Positions 20,516-29,081 of a DNA stretch of 64,000 bases are shown one piece after another. The position numbers were made by a program, and so were the translations under genes. This stretch comes from Sedimentitalea arenosa (GTDB lineage Bacteria; Pseudomonadota; Alphaproteobacteria; Rhodobacterales; Rhodobacteraceae), in NCBI RefSeq assembly GCF_016428585.1, contig NZ_JAELVR010000005.1, positions 62,001 to 126,000 on the forward strand, given 5' to 3'. How positions within the stretch are numbered: the first letter of the stretch is position 1; each line of letters opens with the position of its first letter. Under the pieces are notes generated by a model that was not told the origin of the DNA, made no database searches, and saw only the letters and a list, made by a program, of their open reading frames with translations.

Positions 20516-23500
20516 ATGAACGCACCGGGACACATCACCGTCGGCGGCGCGCCCGAAGGGTTCGATGCGCGCCTGATCCTGCACGAAATCCACAATAGCG
20601 GCGCACCGGTTCTGCATGTGGCGCGCGATGACAAGAGGATGGCCGCCCTGCGCGCCGCGCTGGCCTTTTTCGCGCCGGACATGCCGGTTCTGACATTTCC
20701 GGGGTGGGATTGCCTGCCCTATGACCGGGTGTCGCCCAATGCCGACATCTCGGCCGCCCGCATGGCGACGCTGGCCGTGCTCGTGCACCAGATGCCCAAG
20801 GAGTTCGTGCTGCTGACCACGCTCAATGCGGCGAGCCAACGGGTGCCGGCCCGCACAGTCCTCCGGGACGCGGCGTTTACCGCCCGTGTCGGCAGCCGCA
20901 TCGACGAGGAGGCGCTGCGGCAGTTCCTGGTGCGGATGGGCTTTTCGCAGAGCCCGACGGTGCTGGAACCGGGCGACTACGCGGTGCGCGGCGGTATTAT
21001 CGACATTTATCCCCCGGGCGATGGCGGCCCGGTGCGGCTGGACCTGTTCGGTGACGTGCTGGACGGCGCGCGTCGCTTCGATCCGGCGACGCAGCGGACG
21101 ACCGACAAGCTGGACATGGTCGAGCTTGCGCCGGTGTCCGAGGTCATCCTCGACGAGGCGGCGATCACCCGATTCCGGCAGAACTACCGCATCGAGTTCG
21201 GGGCCGCCGGCACCGATGATCCGCTGTACGAGGCGGTCAGCGCCGGACGCAAGCACCAGGGGATCGAGCATTGGCTGCCGTTCTTTCACGAGACGTTGGA
21301 AACCCTGTTCGAATATCTGCCCGACGCGACCATCACGCAGGACGATCAGGTCACACCGACCCGGCTGGCGCGCTGGGACAGCATCGCCGATCAATATGAA
21401 ACCCGAAAGTTGGCGATGCAGACCAAGGCGCGGATCGACAGCGTGTACAAACCCGCGCCGCCGGGCCTTCTCTATCTCGACGATGCCGCCTGGAGCTCCG
21501 CGATCGACGGACGCAGGCTGTTGCAGTTCAACCCGTTGCCGCAGGCGTCGGGGCCGGGCGTGATCGATGCGGGCGGGCGGATCGGGCGCAACTTCGCGCC
21601 GGAACGTCAGCAGGAACAGGTCAGCCTGTTCGGTGCGCTCGCCGATCATGTGCGCGCACGCCTGCAGGCTGGGCCGGTGGTGATCGCGTCTTATTCCGAA
21701 GGCGCGCGCGAACGGCTTTCGGGCCTGATCGAAGACGAAGGTCTGGCCGAAACCATCCCGATCCCGAACGCGACCCGCATCGGCAAGCGCGGCCTCCACC
21801 TGGCGGTCTGGGCGCTGGAACACGGGTTTCAGACCAAGGACCTGACGGTGATCGCCGAGCAGGATGTTCTGGGGGATCGGTTGATCCGCACCGCCAAGAA
21901 GCGGCGGAAGGCCGAGAACTTCCTGACCGAGACGCAATCGCTGTCGCCGGGCGACCTGGTCGTGCACGTGGACCATGGGGTCGGCCGCTACCAGGGTATG
22001 GAGGTCATCACCGCCGCTGGCGCGGCGCATGAATGCCTGCTGCTGGAGTATGCCGAGGGCGCCCGGCTCTATCTACCAGTCGAGAACATCGAATTGCTGT
22101 CCCGCTTCGGTCACGAGGAAGGACTGCTCGACCGGCTGGGAGGCGGCGCGTGGCAGGCCAAGAAGGCCAAGCTCAAGGAGCGCATCCGCGAAATGGCCGA
22201 CCGCCTGATCCGGGTTGCGGCCGAACGGGCGCTGCGCAAGGCGCCGATCCTCGAGGCCGAGCATCACGCCTGGGAGGCGTTCTCGGCCCGTTTTCCCTAT
22301 CAGGAAACCGACGATCAGCTGGCCGCGATTGCCGACGTGATCGGCGACATGACCAGCGGGCAACCGATGGACCGGCTGATCTGCGGCGACGTCGGGTTCG
22401 GCAAGACCGAGGTCGCGATGCGCGCCGCCTTCGTCGCCGCCATGTCGGGCGTGCAGGTTGCCGTGATCGCGCCGACGACATTGTTGGCGCGGCAGCACTA
22501 TGCGAGCTTCGCCGATCGGTTCCGGGGCTTTCCTTTCCAGGTGCGGCAATTGTCGCGCTTCGTCAGTGCGAAGGAGGCTCAGCTGACCCGGGACGGCATG
22601 GCGCGCGGCACGGTCGATATCGTCATCGGAACGCATGCGCTGCTGGCCAAGGGGGTGCGGTTTCAGAACCTCGGCCTGCTGATCATCGATGAGGAACAGC
22701 ATTTCGGCGTCTCCCACAAGGAGCGGCTGAAACAGCTGCGCAGCGACATCCACGTTCTGACACTGACCGCGACTCCGATACCGCGCACTCTGCAACTGTC
22801 GCTGTCAGGCGTGCGCGACCTGTCGATCATCGGAACACCGCCGGTCGATCGCCTGGCCATCCGCACCTATGTCAGCGAATTCGATGCGGTGACGATCCGC
22901 GAGGCGCTGCTGCGTGAGCATTACCGGGGCGGGCAGTCCTTCTACGTCGTTCCGCGCATCTCGGATCTAGCCGAGATCGAGGAGTTCCTGAAGGAGCAGT
23001 TGCCGGAACTGACCTACGTGGTCGCGCATGGCCAGCTTGCCGCGGGTGAACTCGATGACAAGATGAACGCTTTCTACGACGGCAAGTTCGATATCCTGCT
23101 TGCCACCACCATCGTCGAAAGCGGGCTGGATATTCCGACCGCGAACACGATGGTGGTGCATCGCGCCGACATGTTCGGGCTGGCGCAGCTCTACCAGATC
23201 CGAGGGCGGGTGGGACGCTCCAAGACACGGGCCTATGCGTATCTGACGACCAAGCCGCGCGCCAAGCTGACCCCGGCGGCCGAGAAACGGTTGCGCGTTC
23301 TGGGATCGCTCGACACGCTCGGCGCCGGGTTCACCCTGGCCAGTCAGGATCTGGACATTCGCGGCGCGGGCAACCTGCTGGGCGAGGAACAGTCCGGCCA
23401 GATGCGCGACGTGGGCTACGAACTTTACCAGACGATGCTTGAGGAGGCGATCGCCAAGATCCGCGCGGGCGAGATGGAAGGCTTGAGCGAGGCCGACGAT

Positions 23501-23965
23501 CAATGGGCGCCGCAGATCAATCTGGGGGTGCCGGTTCTCATCCCCGAAGAATACGTGCCGGATCTCGACGTGCGGTTGGGCCTTTATCGCCGTCTGTCGT
23601 CGCTCACCACCAAGGTCGAACTGGAAGGCTTCGCGGCGGAACTGATCGACCGGTTCGGCAAACTGCCGCGCGAGGTCAACACTCTGCTCCTCGTGGTGCG
23701 GATCAAGGCGATGTGCAAACGGGCCGGGATCGCCAAGCTGGATGGCGGCCCGAAGGGCGCGACGATCCAGTTCCACAACGACAAGTTCGCCAACCCCGAA
23801 GGGCTCGTGGCCTTCATCCAGGATCAGCGTGGACAGGCCAAGGTGAAGGACAACAAGATCGTCGTGCGCCGGGACTGGCGCAAGGAGTCCGACAAGATCA
23901 AGGGTGCATTCGCCATCGCGCGCGATCTGGCCGAGAAGGTCAAGGCGAAGAAGCCGACACGCTGA
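20516..23965 (+). CDS. mfd: Transcription-repair coupling factor Mfd
   Basis: ATP-dependent translocase that removes RNA polymerase stalled at lesions and recruits UvrA. At 1149 residues it has the normal length. The UvrB-like N-terminal module covers about 1-350, the CarD-type polymerase-interacting domain is recognisable at PGDLVVHVDHGVGRYQGME (about 480), the helicase motor has Walker A GDVGFGKTEVA (about 623) and the box DEEQHFG (about 725), and the TRCF C-terminal domain completes it. Motif VI lies in QIRGRVGRSK. The gene seems intact and monocistronic or coupled to the preceding small membrane protein gene. Confidence 0.97.
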   Translation: MNAPGHITVGGAPEGFDARLILHEIHNSGAPVLHVARDDKRMAALRAALAFFAPDMPVLTFPGWDCLPYDRVSPNADISAARMATLAVLVHQMPKEFVLLTTLNAASQRVPARTVLRDAAFTARVGSRIDEEALRQFLVRMGFSQSPTVLEPGDYAVRGGIIDIYPPGDGGPVRLDLFGDVLDGARRFDPATQRTTDKLDMVELAPVSEVILDEAAITRFRQNYRIEFGAAGTDDPLYEAVSAGRKHQGIEHWLPFFHETLETLFEYLPDATITQDDQVTPTRLARWDSIADQYETRKLAMQTKARIDSVYKPAPPGLLYLDDAAWSSAIDGRRLLQFNPLPQASGPGVIDAGGRIGRNFAPERQQEQVSLFGALADHVRARLQAGPVVIASYSEGARERLSGLIEDEGLAETIPIPNATRIGKRGLHLAVWALEHGFQTKDLTVIAEQDVLGDRLIRTAKKRRKAENFLTETQSLSPGDLVVHVDHGVGRYQGMEVITAAGAAHECLLLEYAEGARLYLPVENIELLSRFGHEEGLLDRLGGGAWQAKKAKLKERIREMADRLIRVAAERALRKAPILEAEHHAWEAFSARFPYQETDDQLAAIADVIGDMTSGQPMDRLICGDVGFGKTEVAMRAAFVAAMSGVQVAVIAPTTLLARQHYASFADRFRGFPFQVRQLSRFVSAKEAQLTRDGMARGTVDIVIGTHALLAKGVRFQNLGLLIIDEEQHFGVSHKERLKQLRSDIHVLTLTATPIPRTLQLSLSGVRDLSIIGTPPVDRLAIRTYVSEFDAVTIREALLREHYRGGQSFYVVPRISDLAEIEEFLKEQLPELTYVVAHGQLAAGELDDKMNAFYDGKFDILLATTIVESGLDIPTANTMVVHRADMFGLAQLYQIRGRVGRSKTRAYAYLTTKPRAKLTPAAEKRLRVLGSLDTLGAGFTLASQDLDIRGAGNLLGEEQSGQMRDVGYELYQTMLEEAIAKIRAGEMEGLSEADDQWAPQINLGVPVLIPEEYVPDLDVRLGLYRRLSSLTTKVELEGFAAELIDRFGKLPREVNTLLLVVRIKAMCKRAGIAKLDGGPKGATIQFHNDKFANPEGLVAFIQDQRGQAKVKDNKIVVRRDWRKESDKIKGAFAIARDLAEKVKAKKPTR

Positions 23966-24065
23966 ACTTCAGGTTTGGCAAACGCGCGCCGGCCGGCCAT
24001 CGAGGCCGTCCGGTGCGATCCGGACGCGGGGCGTCCGAATGGGGCGTGCCGAAACTTCGTCGGGA

Positions 24066-24623
24066 CTAGTAGAAGCCGACTTCGGCCACATCGACCCGGG
24101 CGCTGTGGTCCCGCCCGAAGGCGACGATGCCGAGCGACTTGAGGCTGTCGGCCCGTGGTGTCGCCCGCAGCATCCGGCCCGAGGGTCGGAAATCGCTTAG
24201 CGGCAGGCGTATTTCAGACCAGGTGTCGGACACCGGGAACTCTGCCTGATAGTACTGCCAGGGCAGGAGGGTTCCGCCGGTCCGCAGGTGCACGAAATAG
24301 GGCCCGTTGCTGCCGCGCACGACGAGGCGCACGCCGGTGGTTCCCTCCGGAGCGCTGTCGGCCAGATCGGTCCGAAACTGGATGAAACCGCCATTGTTGG
24401 CGGTGCTCACCTCGCCGGTCATCCGGGCGTAGTTCCGGCCGTTCTCGGATCTGAACGCGACCTGTCCGCTGGACACGCCGCCCATCACAGTGTCCGCAAA
24501 GAAGCGCCATCGGGTTTCGGGCGCGGTGTCGAACCGGTCGATCACGGCTGCCTGTGCCAACATGGGCGGCGCGGCGCACATGAGGGCCAGCAGGAAGGCG
24601 GCGACGAGAGTCGGTCTGGGCAT
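24066..24623 (-). CDS. CIA30-family exported protein
   Basis: A 185-residue protein with a signal peptide ending near AQA-AVIDRF (residue 25). The mature part matches the CIA30/galactose-binding-like fold: DTVMGGVSSGQV near the start, GGFIQFRTDL, then YFVHLRTGG and YQAEFPVSDTWSEIRLPLSDF. In mitochondria CIA30 (NDUFAF1) assists complex I assembly; the exported bacterial relatives have no proven role. GAGG is 7 bases before the ATG. It is convergent with mfd across 100 bases that hold a weak 7-base hairpin (24007-24026). Confidence 0.85.
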   Translation of the reverse strand: MPRPTLVAAFLLALMCAAPPMLAQAAVIDRFDTAPETRWRFFADTVMGGVSSGQVAFRSENGRNYARMTGEVSTANNGGFIQFRTDLADSAPEGTTGVRLVVRGSNGPYFVHLRTGGTLLPWQYYQAEFPVSDTWSEIRLPLSDFRPSGRMLRATPRADSLKSLGIVAFGRDHSARVDVAEVGFY

Positions 24624-24698
24624 TGGAAAGCCTCGTTAAGTCGGGTCGTTCTCCGAGATATGGGCACGAAGGAGCGCAAGGTTAAGCCTCGGATCGCA

Positions 24699-26363
24699 TC
24701 AGCCCGCGCGGCGCATCGCCGCTTGCGCGCAGAAGCAGGAGGCCGCGACGATATTGTCGGCTCGTCCGAGCGCCAGTTCAAGCCGTTGCTTGACCTGGCG
24801 GAGTTCGCGAGTCTCGCCACGGGCCTTCAGGCAATCGTGCAAGCCCTTCAGGCTCCAGACATTGTCGGGATGGACCGCAGCGCGGGCGATGGTTCCGCCC
24901 AGACCGAGATCCTCGCGGTAGACGATTTCCGCCTCGTCGATGCGGCCCTGTTCGAACAGAAGCGCGCCAAGCGCGTGGCGCGTCGGCTGCATCCAGCCCC
25001 ATGGCTCGTCATAGGGCAGGGCGTCATCGAGTTGCACGGAGTTGCGCAGATGAGCGAAAGCCACGTCGAAATTGCCCTTGCGGTACTCGATCTCGCCGCG
25101 CAGCATTTCGTGCGCGATCGACAGGAGATCGCACACCTTGTTGTTGTGCATCAGGCGCGTCTCGGGAACGCGCGCACAGGCGGCCAGAAACAACGCTTCC
25201 TCGGCTTCGGCCTCTGCCACGCGACCGGTCGCGGCCAGGGCGATGGCGCGGGCGTAGTGCACGGAGGCCGTGAGCGTCCGGTAGAGATCGGCATCCTTTG
25301 GCGGCGTGAGCGCAATGGCGTCCTCCCAGCGTCCGAAGCGCACGAGGATATGCGGCTCCAGCGCCATGAAGCTTTCGAAATAGTCGGCCATCGGCGGGCT
25401 TTCGATCCGCAGCAATTTTTCGGGCGTGGTCTCCCACAGGCCACGGTTGGCGGCCAGGGCCGGTTCAAGCTGGCCGAGGAACAACGCGCCGTAGATGACG
25501 AAGTGATAATTGTGCTGCCGGTATCCCGAGTAGATGTTGAACGCTCCTTCGCGGGCGAAATACTTGAGGTCTGCCTCTATCGCCTTCTGGTTCCAGAACA
25601 CGACGTCTCGATAATGGCCGCACAGCACGTCGATATGGGTCGCCATGTGAACCAGATGTCCGGAATCGGGCACGAGCGTACGCAGCACATCCCCGGCCTT
25701 GAGCGCCTTTTCGGGGCAGGGCGACATCTCCATGAGGTGCACGTAAAGGTGCAGAAGCCCCGGATGCGCCATCGCACCGGGCAGCGTCTCCATCGCCGTT
25801 TCCAGGACCGACCGCGCCGTCAGGGTCTCGGCACCCGCCGCCGGTTCGCCTGTCGCGAGGTCCCACATCTGCCAAGGGGTCAGGTTGAGCAGTGATTCCA
25901 CGTAGATCGAGCGAAGATCGAGGTGATCGGGGCAGGCCTCGAAGGCGTTCTTCATGGCGGAGGCGAAGGCGCGGTTCCAGGCTTCCATGTTCTCGACCGG
26001 GTCGCGCTGCGGATAGCGGGCGGGCAGGGCGTCGATCAGGGCACGCTCGGGTTCTGTGCAGTCGTCGCGTCGGGCAAGCGCCGCTTGCGTGGCGTCATGC
26101 GCCTGGGCGAGCGCCTTCGCGCGGCTTTCGGGATCGAACAACTCCCACGGCATGTTGTAGTTTGGACCCGATGCATAGGCGATACCCCAATGCGCCATCG
26201 CGCAGTCGGGATCCGCCAGCACAGCACGGCGAAAACAGACGATCGCCTCTTCGTGGTTGAAGCCATAGGTCCAGATCAGGCCCCGGTCGAACCAGAGCTG
26301 CGCTTCGGGCTGCGCCGTGGTGATCGGGCAGCTGTGGGATCCGAGGTCGTAATAGGGTTCCAT
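24699..26363 (-). CDS. Tetratricopeptide-repeat protein
   Basis: A 554-residue protein built from helix pairs typical of TPR repeats (FDRGLIWTYGFNHEEAIVCFRRAVLADPDC; later HALGALLFEQGRIDEAEIVYRED). No signal peptide or membrane segment is visible, so it is probably cytoplasmic. TPR proteins act as interaction scaffolds, and no enzymatic motif was seen. The start at 26363 is favoured over an upstream codon at 26408 because GGGAGGTG lies 6 bases before it and the sequence begins MEPYYDLGSHSCPIT. It is downstream of the exporter gene on the same strand with a 56-base gap. Confidence 0.85.
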   Translation of the reverse strand: MEPYYDLGSHSCPITTAQPEAQLWFDRGLIWTYGFNHEEAIVCFRRAVLADPDCAMAHWGIAYASGPNYNMPWELFDPESRAKALAQAHDATQAALARRDDCTEPERALIDALPARYPQRDPVENMEAWNRAFASAMKNAFEACPDHLDLRSIYVESLLNLTPWQMWDLATGEPAAGAETLTARSVLETAMETLPGAMAHPGLLHLYVHLMEMSPCPEKALKAGDVLRTLVPDSGHLVHMATHIDVLCGHYRDVVFWNQKAIEADLKYFAREGAFNIYSGYRQHNYHFVIYGALFLGQLEPALAANRGLWETTPEKLLRIESPPMADYFESFMALEPHILVRFGRWEDAIALTPPKDADLYRTLTASVHYARAIALAATGRVAEAEAEEALFLAACARVPETRLMHNNKVCDLLSIAHEMLRGEIEYRKGNFDVAFAHLRNSVQLDDALPYDEPWGWMQPTRHALGALLFEQGRIDEAEIVYREDLGLGGTIARAAVHPDNVWSLKGLHDCLKARGETRELRQVKQRLELALGRADNIVAASCFCAQAAMRRAG

Positions 26364-26419
26364 CTGACACCTCCCGTTTGGGGGAAGGATACAGTCAACG
26401 CGCCACATTGCCAGAGCGT

Positions 26420-27628
26420 TCAGACCGGCACGCGGTCCTCAAGCCGCCCCATGTGCAGCATCAGGGCGAACCCGGTCGAGGACATCACCACCACGGCAGC
26501 CGCGAGCGGTACGAGGGAACCGTCGAACATGAGCCCGACAGGGGCTGCGATGGCTGCAGCGAGCACGGTCGAGATCGCCCCGATCACCGATGCGGCCATG
26601 CCGGCTATATGTCCCATCGGTTCCATCGCGATGGCGTTCAGGTTGCCGAGCGTGGTTCCGGCCATGAAGAAGAGGCAACATTGCCAGGTGACGAAGATAA
26701 CGAACAAGGCGGTTAGCGGCAGGTCCAGACCTGAAAGAGCCAAAACACAGCTCGACAGCACAACCTGCGCCCCCAGCGACCAGGTTACCATCCGGCGCAT
26801 GCCGACGCGAACAACGATGGCGGCGTTCAGAATGCTTGCTGTTCCCGAGACCAGGGCAACCGCCCCGAACCAGAAGGGAAAGCTGGCGGCGCGGTCGAAG
26901 ATGACGTCATAGATGGGCTGAACCATGGTCAACGTGCTGAACAGCATGCCCATGCAGAGCGTCTGAACGATGATGGACAGGCGCACCGTCGGGTGGGTGA
27001 CCATCTCGCGCACCGCGCCCAGCAGCAAAGGCGCGCGAAACGGGCGGCGTTTCTCGATTGCGAGCGGCTCGGGCAGTCGGATGCCCATCCAGCAAATGCA
27101 GATCAGCGAGAACAGGATGAACGCCGCGAAAATGCCGCGCCAGCCGACGAGCGCGATGATGCCCGCGCCCAGCATCGGCGCGAAGGCGGGGAAGATGGTG
27201 AAGATCATCATCGCGATCGACATCATGCGCGCCATTTCGCGTCCGACATAGAGGTCGCGCATGATCGCAACCGCGACGACGCGGGGTGCGGCCGCGCCGA
27301 TCCCCTGCAAGACGCGCGCGGCCAGAACGAGCTCGAGCGAGGAACTGGCCCAGGCAACGGCAGCGGCGAAGATATACAGAAGCGAGCCGACCAGGATCAC
27401 CGGCTTGCGCCCGAAAGCATCCGACAGTGGGCCGGTGAAGAACGTGCCGATCCCCATGCCGAGTACGAAGGACGTCAGGATCAGTTGCGCGCGGTTCAGA
27501 TCGTCCGGGCTGAGTTCGGCGCCGATCTCCGGCAAGGCCGGAAGCATCGCATCAATCGAAAAGGCGATCGTCGCGAACATCATCGCGATCAGCGCGATGA
27601 ATTCGCCGCGCGACATTGGGTTTCGCAT
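26420..27628 (-). CDS. Bcr/CflA-type multidrug efflux MFS transporter
   Basis: Proton-driven exporter of 402 residues with twelve predicted membrane helices. The DHA1 signature GPLSDAFGRKPVIL (loop 2-3) and the Bcr/CflA-like N-terminus FSIDAMLPALPEIGAEL are clear; AARVLQGIGAAAPRVVAVAIMRD is helix 4 with its charged Arg. The start is ATG at 27628 with GGAG 5 bases upstream; a GTG two codons earlier is less likely. Family members export chloramphenicol, bicyclomycin or small peptides; the substrate here is unknown. Confidence 0.9.
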   Translation of the reverse strand: MRNPMSRGEFIALIAMMFATIAFSIDAMLPALPEIGAELSPDDLNRAQLILTSFVLGMGIGTFFTGPLSDAFGRKPVILVGSLLYIFAAAVAWASSSLELVLAARVLQGIGAAAPRVVAVAIMRDLYVGREMARMMSIAMMIFTIFPAFAPMLGAGIIALVGWRGIFAAFILFSLICICWMGIRLPEPLAIEKRRPFRAPLLLGAVREMVTHPTVRLSIIVQTLCMGMLFSTLTMVQPIYDVIFDRAASFPFWFGAVALVSGTASILNAAIVVRVGMRRMVTWSLGAQVVLSSCVLALSGLDLPLTALFVIFVTWQCCLFFMAGTTLGNLNAIAMEPMGHIAGMAASVIGAISTVLAAAIAAPVGLMFDGSLVPLAAAVVVMSSTGFALMLHMGRLEDRVPV

Positions 27629-27748
27629 GGGCACTCCGGATCAATGCAGGGGCGCTATCACAGCTTTTCGCAGTTGACCAGAACGGCCTTGGCATATACC
27701 TGACAAAAATGATAGGAAAAAGAGACTCAAGACCGAGAGGACAGAGAA

Positions 27749-28063
27749 ATGAACAGATTCCCAATCATGCTTGCCGCCGCATTCCTGGCCGCGCCAGCGC
27801 TTGCCTCGGGCCCGGGCGAGAGCCACGCGGGCAAGGGCACAGACTATATCCCCAACGGCGTGTTCGGCTACGAGGTGTTCGAAGCCTCGGTCGCACACGC
27901 GGATCTGGTATCCTGCCCGGCCTCTTTCGATGAAAACGTGGTCTTCTGCCGCATGACACTGGCCAACGAACAGGCGCATGTCTTCGTCTTCTCGTTCGAC
28001 GGAGACCAGCCGTTGCTGGCAGTCAAGCACTACGATCTGGACGACGAGCTTTTGCCGTTCTGA
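27749..28063 (+). CDS. Small exported protein, function unknown
   Basis: A 104-residue protein with a clear signal peptide (MNRFPIMLAAAFLAAPALA-SGPG). The mature part contains two Cys (LVSCPASF and VVFCRM) that could form a disulfide, and it ends in an acidic tail (YDLDDELLPF). I recognise the type from Rhodobacterales but not a named function. Its 3' end overlaps the convergent potassium channel gene by 34 bases. GAGAGGACAGAGAA upstream serves as a ribosome site. Confidence 0.8.
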   Translation: MNRFPIMLAAAFLAAPALASGPGESHAGKGTDYIPNGVFGYEVFEASVAHADLVSCPASFDENVVFCRMTLANEQAHVFVFSFDGDQPLLAVKHYDLDDELLPF

Positions 28064-28419
28064 TCGGCGCCGGGCTGATCATCCTCGTTGGCCGCGGCGG
28101 GCCGGTCGCCCGCCGTGTGTCCCAATCGACCGATCAGCCATTCCGTATGCTCTTCGCGCTTGCGCATGTGATAGAGCGCGAATTGCTGAATCGCGACGGC
28201 AAACACGCCCAGCCCGACGAAGATGAACACGGTTGTGCCGATCTTGCCAAGCGCTGTCGCCGGAACCAGCGAGCCGTAACCCACGGTGGAAACCGTGACC
28301 ACGGTGAAGAAGTAGGAATCCAGCCAGCTCCATCCTTCGACGATGCGAAAGAATACGGTGCCCAACGTCAGGACGCCAACAAGGCTGATCACGACGGTAT
28401 GGGCCTTGAAGGGCTTCAC
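28030..28419 (-). CDS. Two-transmembrane potassium channel
   Basis: A 129-residue ion-channel protein with two membrane helices flanking a pore loop whose filter is TVGYG (residues 45-49), the potassium signature. The C-terminal tail is short, charged and lacks an RCK domain, so no ligand gating is visible. It starts with GTG, which overlaps the stop of the DsbA-like gene (GTGA), so it is translated as the last gene of a three-gene unit. The 3' end overlaps the secreted-protein gene at 27749. Confidence 0.87.
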   Translation of the reverse strand: MKPFKAHTVVISLVGVLTLGTVFFRIVEGWSWLDSYFFTVVTVSTVGYGSLVPATALGKIGTTVFIFVGLGVFAVAIQQFALYHMRKREEHTEWLIGRLGHTAGDRPAAANEDDQPGADQNGKSSSSRS

Positions 28420-29081
28420 CTGGCCTCGGCCTCCTCGGCGATCTGTGCTTTCAGCTCGCCGATCACCTTCTGCCAGAGCTCGGGCGACTGCGCGCCCGGA
28501 ACGGCGTGTTTGCCGGCGACGATGAAGGTGGGCACCGAGGTCACACCCATTTCGCGACTGTGCGCTTCCCGCCTGGCGATATCCTCGCGGTCGGCGTCCG
28601 ATTGCAGCAAGCGGCGTACCACGGCCGCATCCATTCCAAGACCGTCCGCGATATCCGCCAGAATGTCGGGATCGCCTATGTCCCGTGCCTCGACGAAATA
28701 GGCCTTGAACAAGGCATCGACCGCTGCGGTCTGGCGCCCCTCAATCCCGGCCCAATGGATCAGGCGATGGGCGTCCATCGTGTTGGGCGTCCGCTGCATG
28801 TCTTCGAAATTTATGGTGAGCCCGGCGGCCTCGGCGTTCTGAACAACCGGGGCATAGGCCCGGACCGCGCCTTCCTTGCCGCCGAACTTGGTTTCCAAAT
28901 AGGTGCGCCGATCCATGCCTTCGGCGGGCATCTCGGGGTTCAGCTGGAACGGATGCCACTGAATGACGAACGGATGATCCGGGATCGCCGCCAGTGCCGC
29001 GTCCAGATGGGTCTTGCCGATATAGCACCACGGGCAGATCGGATCGGACAGGATATCGAGAGTGATGGTCTGGTCGGTCAT
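28416..29081 (-). CDS. DsbA-family oxidoreductase (FrnE-like)
   Basis: A 222-residue thioredoxin-fold protein of the FrnE/2-hydroxychromene-2-carboxylate isomerase branch. The active-site motif CPWC is at residues 16-19 (DPICPWCYIG) and the cis-Pro region is GVTSVPTF. No signal peptide is present, so it acts in the cytoplasm. The FrnE branch includes disulfide isomerases and polyketide-related enzymes. ATG at 29081 overlaps the stop of the ligase gene (ATGA) and is followed by the channel gene, indicating tight coupling. Confidence 0.88.
   Translation of the reverse strand: MTDQTITLDILSDPICPWCYIGKTHLDAALAAIPDHPFVIQWHPFQLNPEMPAEGMDRRTYLETKFGGKEGAVRAYAPVVQNAEAAGLTINFEDMQRTPNTMDAHRLIHWAGIEGRQTAAVDALFKAYFVEARDIGDPDILADIADGLGMDAAVVRRLLQSDADREDIARREAHSREMGVTSVPTFIVAGKHAVPGAQSPELWQKVIGELKAQIAEEAEAR

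Noticed and set aside
24007-24026. Hairpin CGTCCGG-N6-CCGGACG after mfd
   Set aside because: Only 7 bp and no T-tract; GC-rich dyads of this size are frequent here. It may help termination but is not called.
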